Assembly: GCA_902834965.1 (NCBI GenBank)
Contig: CADFKY010000055.1
Location: forward strand, 1 to 6,319
From: Veillonellaceae bacterium
Lineage (GTDB): Bacteria; Bacillota_C; Negativicutes; Veillonellales; Veillonellaceae
Direction: 5' to 3'
Length of the DNA: 6,319 bases
Below, piece after piece: positions 5,425-6,319 of the stretch (positions within the stretch are counted from its first letter, which is position 1; every line of letters starts with the position of its first letter). The translations under genes and the position numbers were made by a program. Below the pieces are notes generated by a model, which ran no database searches, was not told the origin of the DNA, and saw nothing but the letters and a program-made list of their open reading frames with translations.

Positions 5425-6319
5425 ATGAACGAACACACAATATATTTAGGGGGCGGTTGTTTCTGGGGCCTTCAAGGGTATATCAGAAAAATCTCTGGCG
5501 TGATTTCCACTGAAGTAGGCTATGCCAATGGTCCTACGGAAAATCCAAGTTATGAAGATGTCTGTCATGATAGTGGTCACGTGGAAGCGCTAAAGGTTAC
5601 ATACGATGCAGATGTACTCTCCTTAGATCACTTAATTCAATACTTCTTACGCGCCATCGATCCATTCAGCGTTAATAAACAAGGTGGCGACGTAGGTATT
5701 CAATATCGAACCGGTATTTACTATATAGATAAAGCCGACCAATCAATTATTGAAAGCACCTTAGCTCGTGCTCAATCCTTCGAAGGTAAACCATTTGCTA
5801 TTGAAGTATTACCTCTATCTAACTACTATTCTGCAGAGGAATATCATCAAGATTACTTAGATAAAAACCCTACTGGTTACTGTCACATTCCATTAGGCCT
5901 ATCTGATGAGCCACTTATCGATGACAACGCCTATAATAAGCCTTCTGAGGAAGATCTCAAGGCTTTATCTCCTCAAGAGTTCGAAGTTACACAGAACTCT
6001 GCTACGGATGCACCGTTCAGTCATGACCTAACCGATGAATTCAAACCAGGGCTGTATGTAGATATCACTACAGGAGAACCCCTATTCGTGTCCGCCCATA
6101 AATTTGAGTCTCACTGTGGTTGGCCTAGCTTCACAAAGCCAATCGCAAAGGATGTCATTAAATACTATCAAGATGACTCTCATGGCATGAATCGTATCGA
6201 AGTACGCAGCCGTATTGGTAATGCCCATTTAGGCCATGTATTTGAAGATGGTCCTAATGGTTCACTTCGCTACTGTATCAATGGATCATCTTTACGATTT
6301 ATCCCTAAAGATGAATTAA
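5425..6319 (+). CDS. msrAB: Bifunctional peptide methionine sulfoxide reductase MsrA/MsrB (3' end cut by window)
   Basis: Repairs oxidised methionine in proteins: the MsrA part reduces the S-sulfoxide and the MsrB part the R-sulfoxide. The frame is open for 298 codons to the window edge; the final TAA in the window is out of frame. The last residues (RFIPKDEL) suggest about 15 residues are missing. MsrA covers about 5-157: catalytic C12 in GGCFWG (10-15), E54 in GHVEAL, QGGDVGIQYR (86-95), and likely resolving C153 in GYCHI. MsrB covers about 180-298: HCGWPSF (230-236), NRIEVRSRIGNAHLGHVFEDG (256-276) and catalytic C284 in RYCINGSSLRF. C231 is the likely MsrB resolving cysteine. No CxxC zinc pairs are seen, as in many fused MsrAB proteins. 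No signal peptide is visible, so it is probably cytoplasmic. It is second in an operon with the metE-like gene. Confidence 0.95.
   Translation, partial: MNEHTIYLGGGCFWGLQGYIRKISGVISTEVGYANGPTENPSYEDVCHDSGHVEALKVTYDADVLSLDHLIQYFLRAIDPFSVNKQGGDVGIQYRTGIYYIDKADQSIIESTLARAQSFEGKPFAIEVLPLSNYYSAEEYHQDYLDKNPTGYCHIPLGLSDEPLIDDNAYNKPSEEDLKALSPQEFEVTQNSATDAPFSHDLTDEFKPGLYVDITTGEPLFVSAHKFESHCGWPSFTKPIAKDVIKYYQDDSHGMNRIEVRSRIGNAHLGHVFEDGPNGSLRYCINGSSLRFIPKDEL

Noticed and set aside
6317..6319. TAA at the window end as the msrAB stop codon
   Set aside because: It is out of frame: the reading frame from 5425 reads TTA at 6316-6318, so the gene continues beyond the window.

Overview
The window looks like chromosomal core DNA from a low-GC, anaerobic Firmicutes-type bacterium. 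An rnmV-rsmA rRNA-maturation pair, strong AGGAGG ribosome-binding sites, an A/T-rich background and the protein flavours fit the Negativicutes, and Veillonella is my best guess. That guess comes from recall, not from a search. No rRNA, tRNA, CRISPR array, phage gene or intact insertion sequence is visible. There are six protein genes, five complete and one running off the right edge.

Layout: (1) 1-136 is a leader with a plausible promoter. (2) 137-1384 (+) is a GltS-family sodium/glutamate symporter. It meets rsmA tail to tail, and two consecutive hairpin terminators (1384-1413 and 1417-1464) sit between them, each usable from both strands. (3) 2868 down to 1473 (-) is rnmV followed 13 nt later by rsmA: the Toprim nuclease that finishes 5S rRNA and the dimethyltransferase that marks 16S rRNA. 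(4) 2869-2972 is a short divergent promoter region. (5) 2973-3911 (+) is a LysR-type regulator. (6) 3912-4302 is a 391-nt gap holding a composite hairpin terminator and a putative regulated promoter with repeated ATAACT words. (7) 4303-5424 (+) is a short 'core' cobalamin-independent methionine-synthase-like protein (catalytic domain only, YxjG/YxjH type). Its TAA stop is followed at once by the ATG of (8) an MsrA-MsrB fusion, from 5425 to beyond 6319.

How the genes fit together: the last two form a methionine module, in which one gene probably makes methionine by methyl transfer to homocysteine and the other repairs oxidised methionine. The LysR regulator just upstream is a natural candidate to control them, but its effector is unknown. 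The most unusual structure is at 3969-4049. A 47-bp palindrome with TG...CA ends resembling IS150-group (IS3 family) termini sits in the loop of a terminator hairpin and is flanked by TTT on both sides. Removing it with one TTT restores a simple 11-bp terminator, so I read it as a minimal IS-derived (MITE-like) insertion. I found no convincing wholly new multi-gene system.
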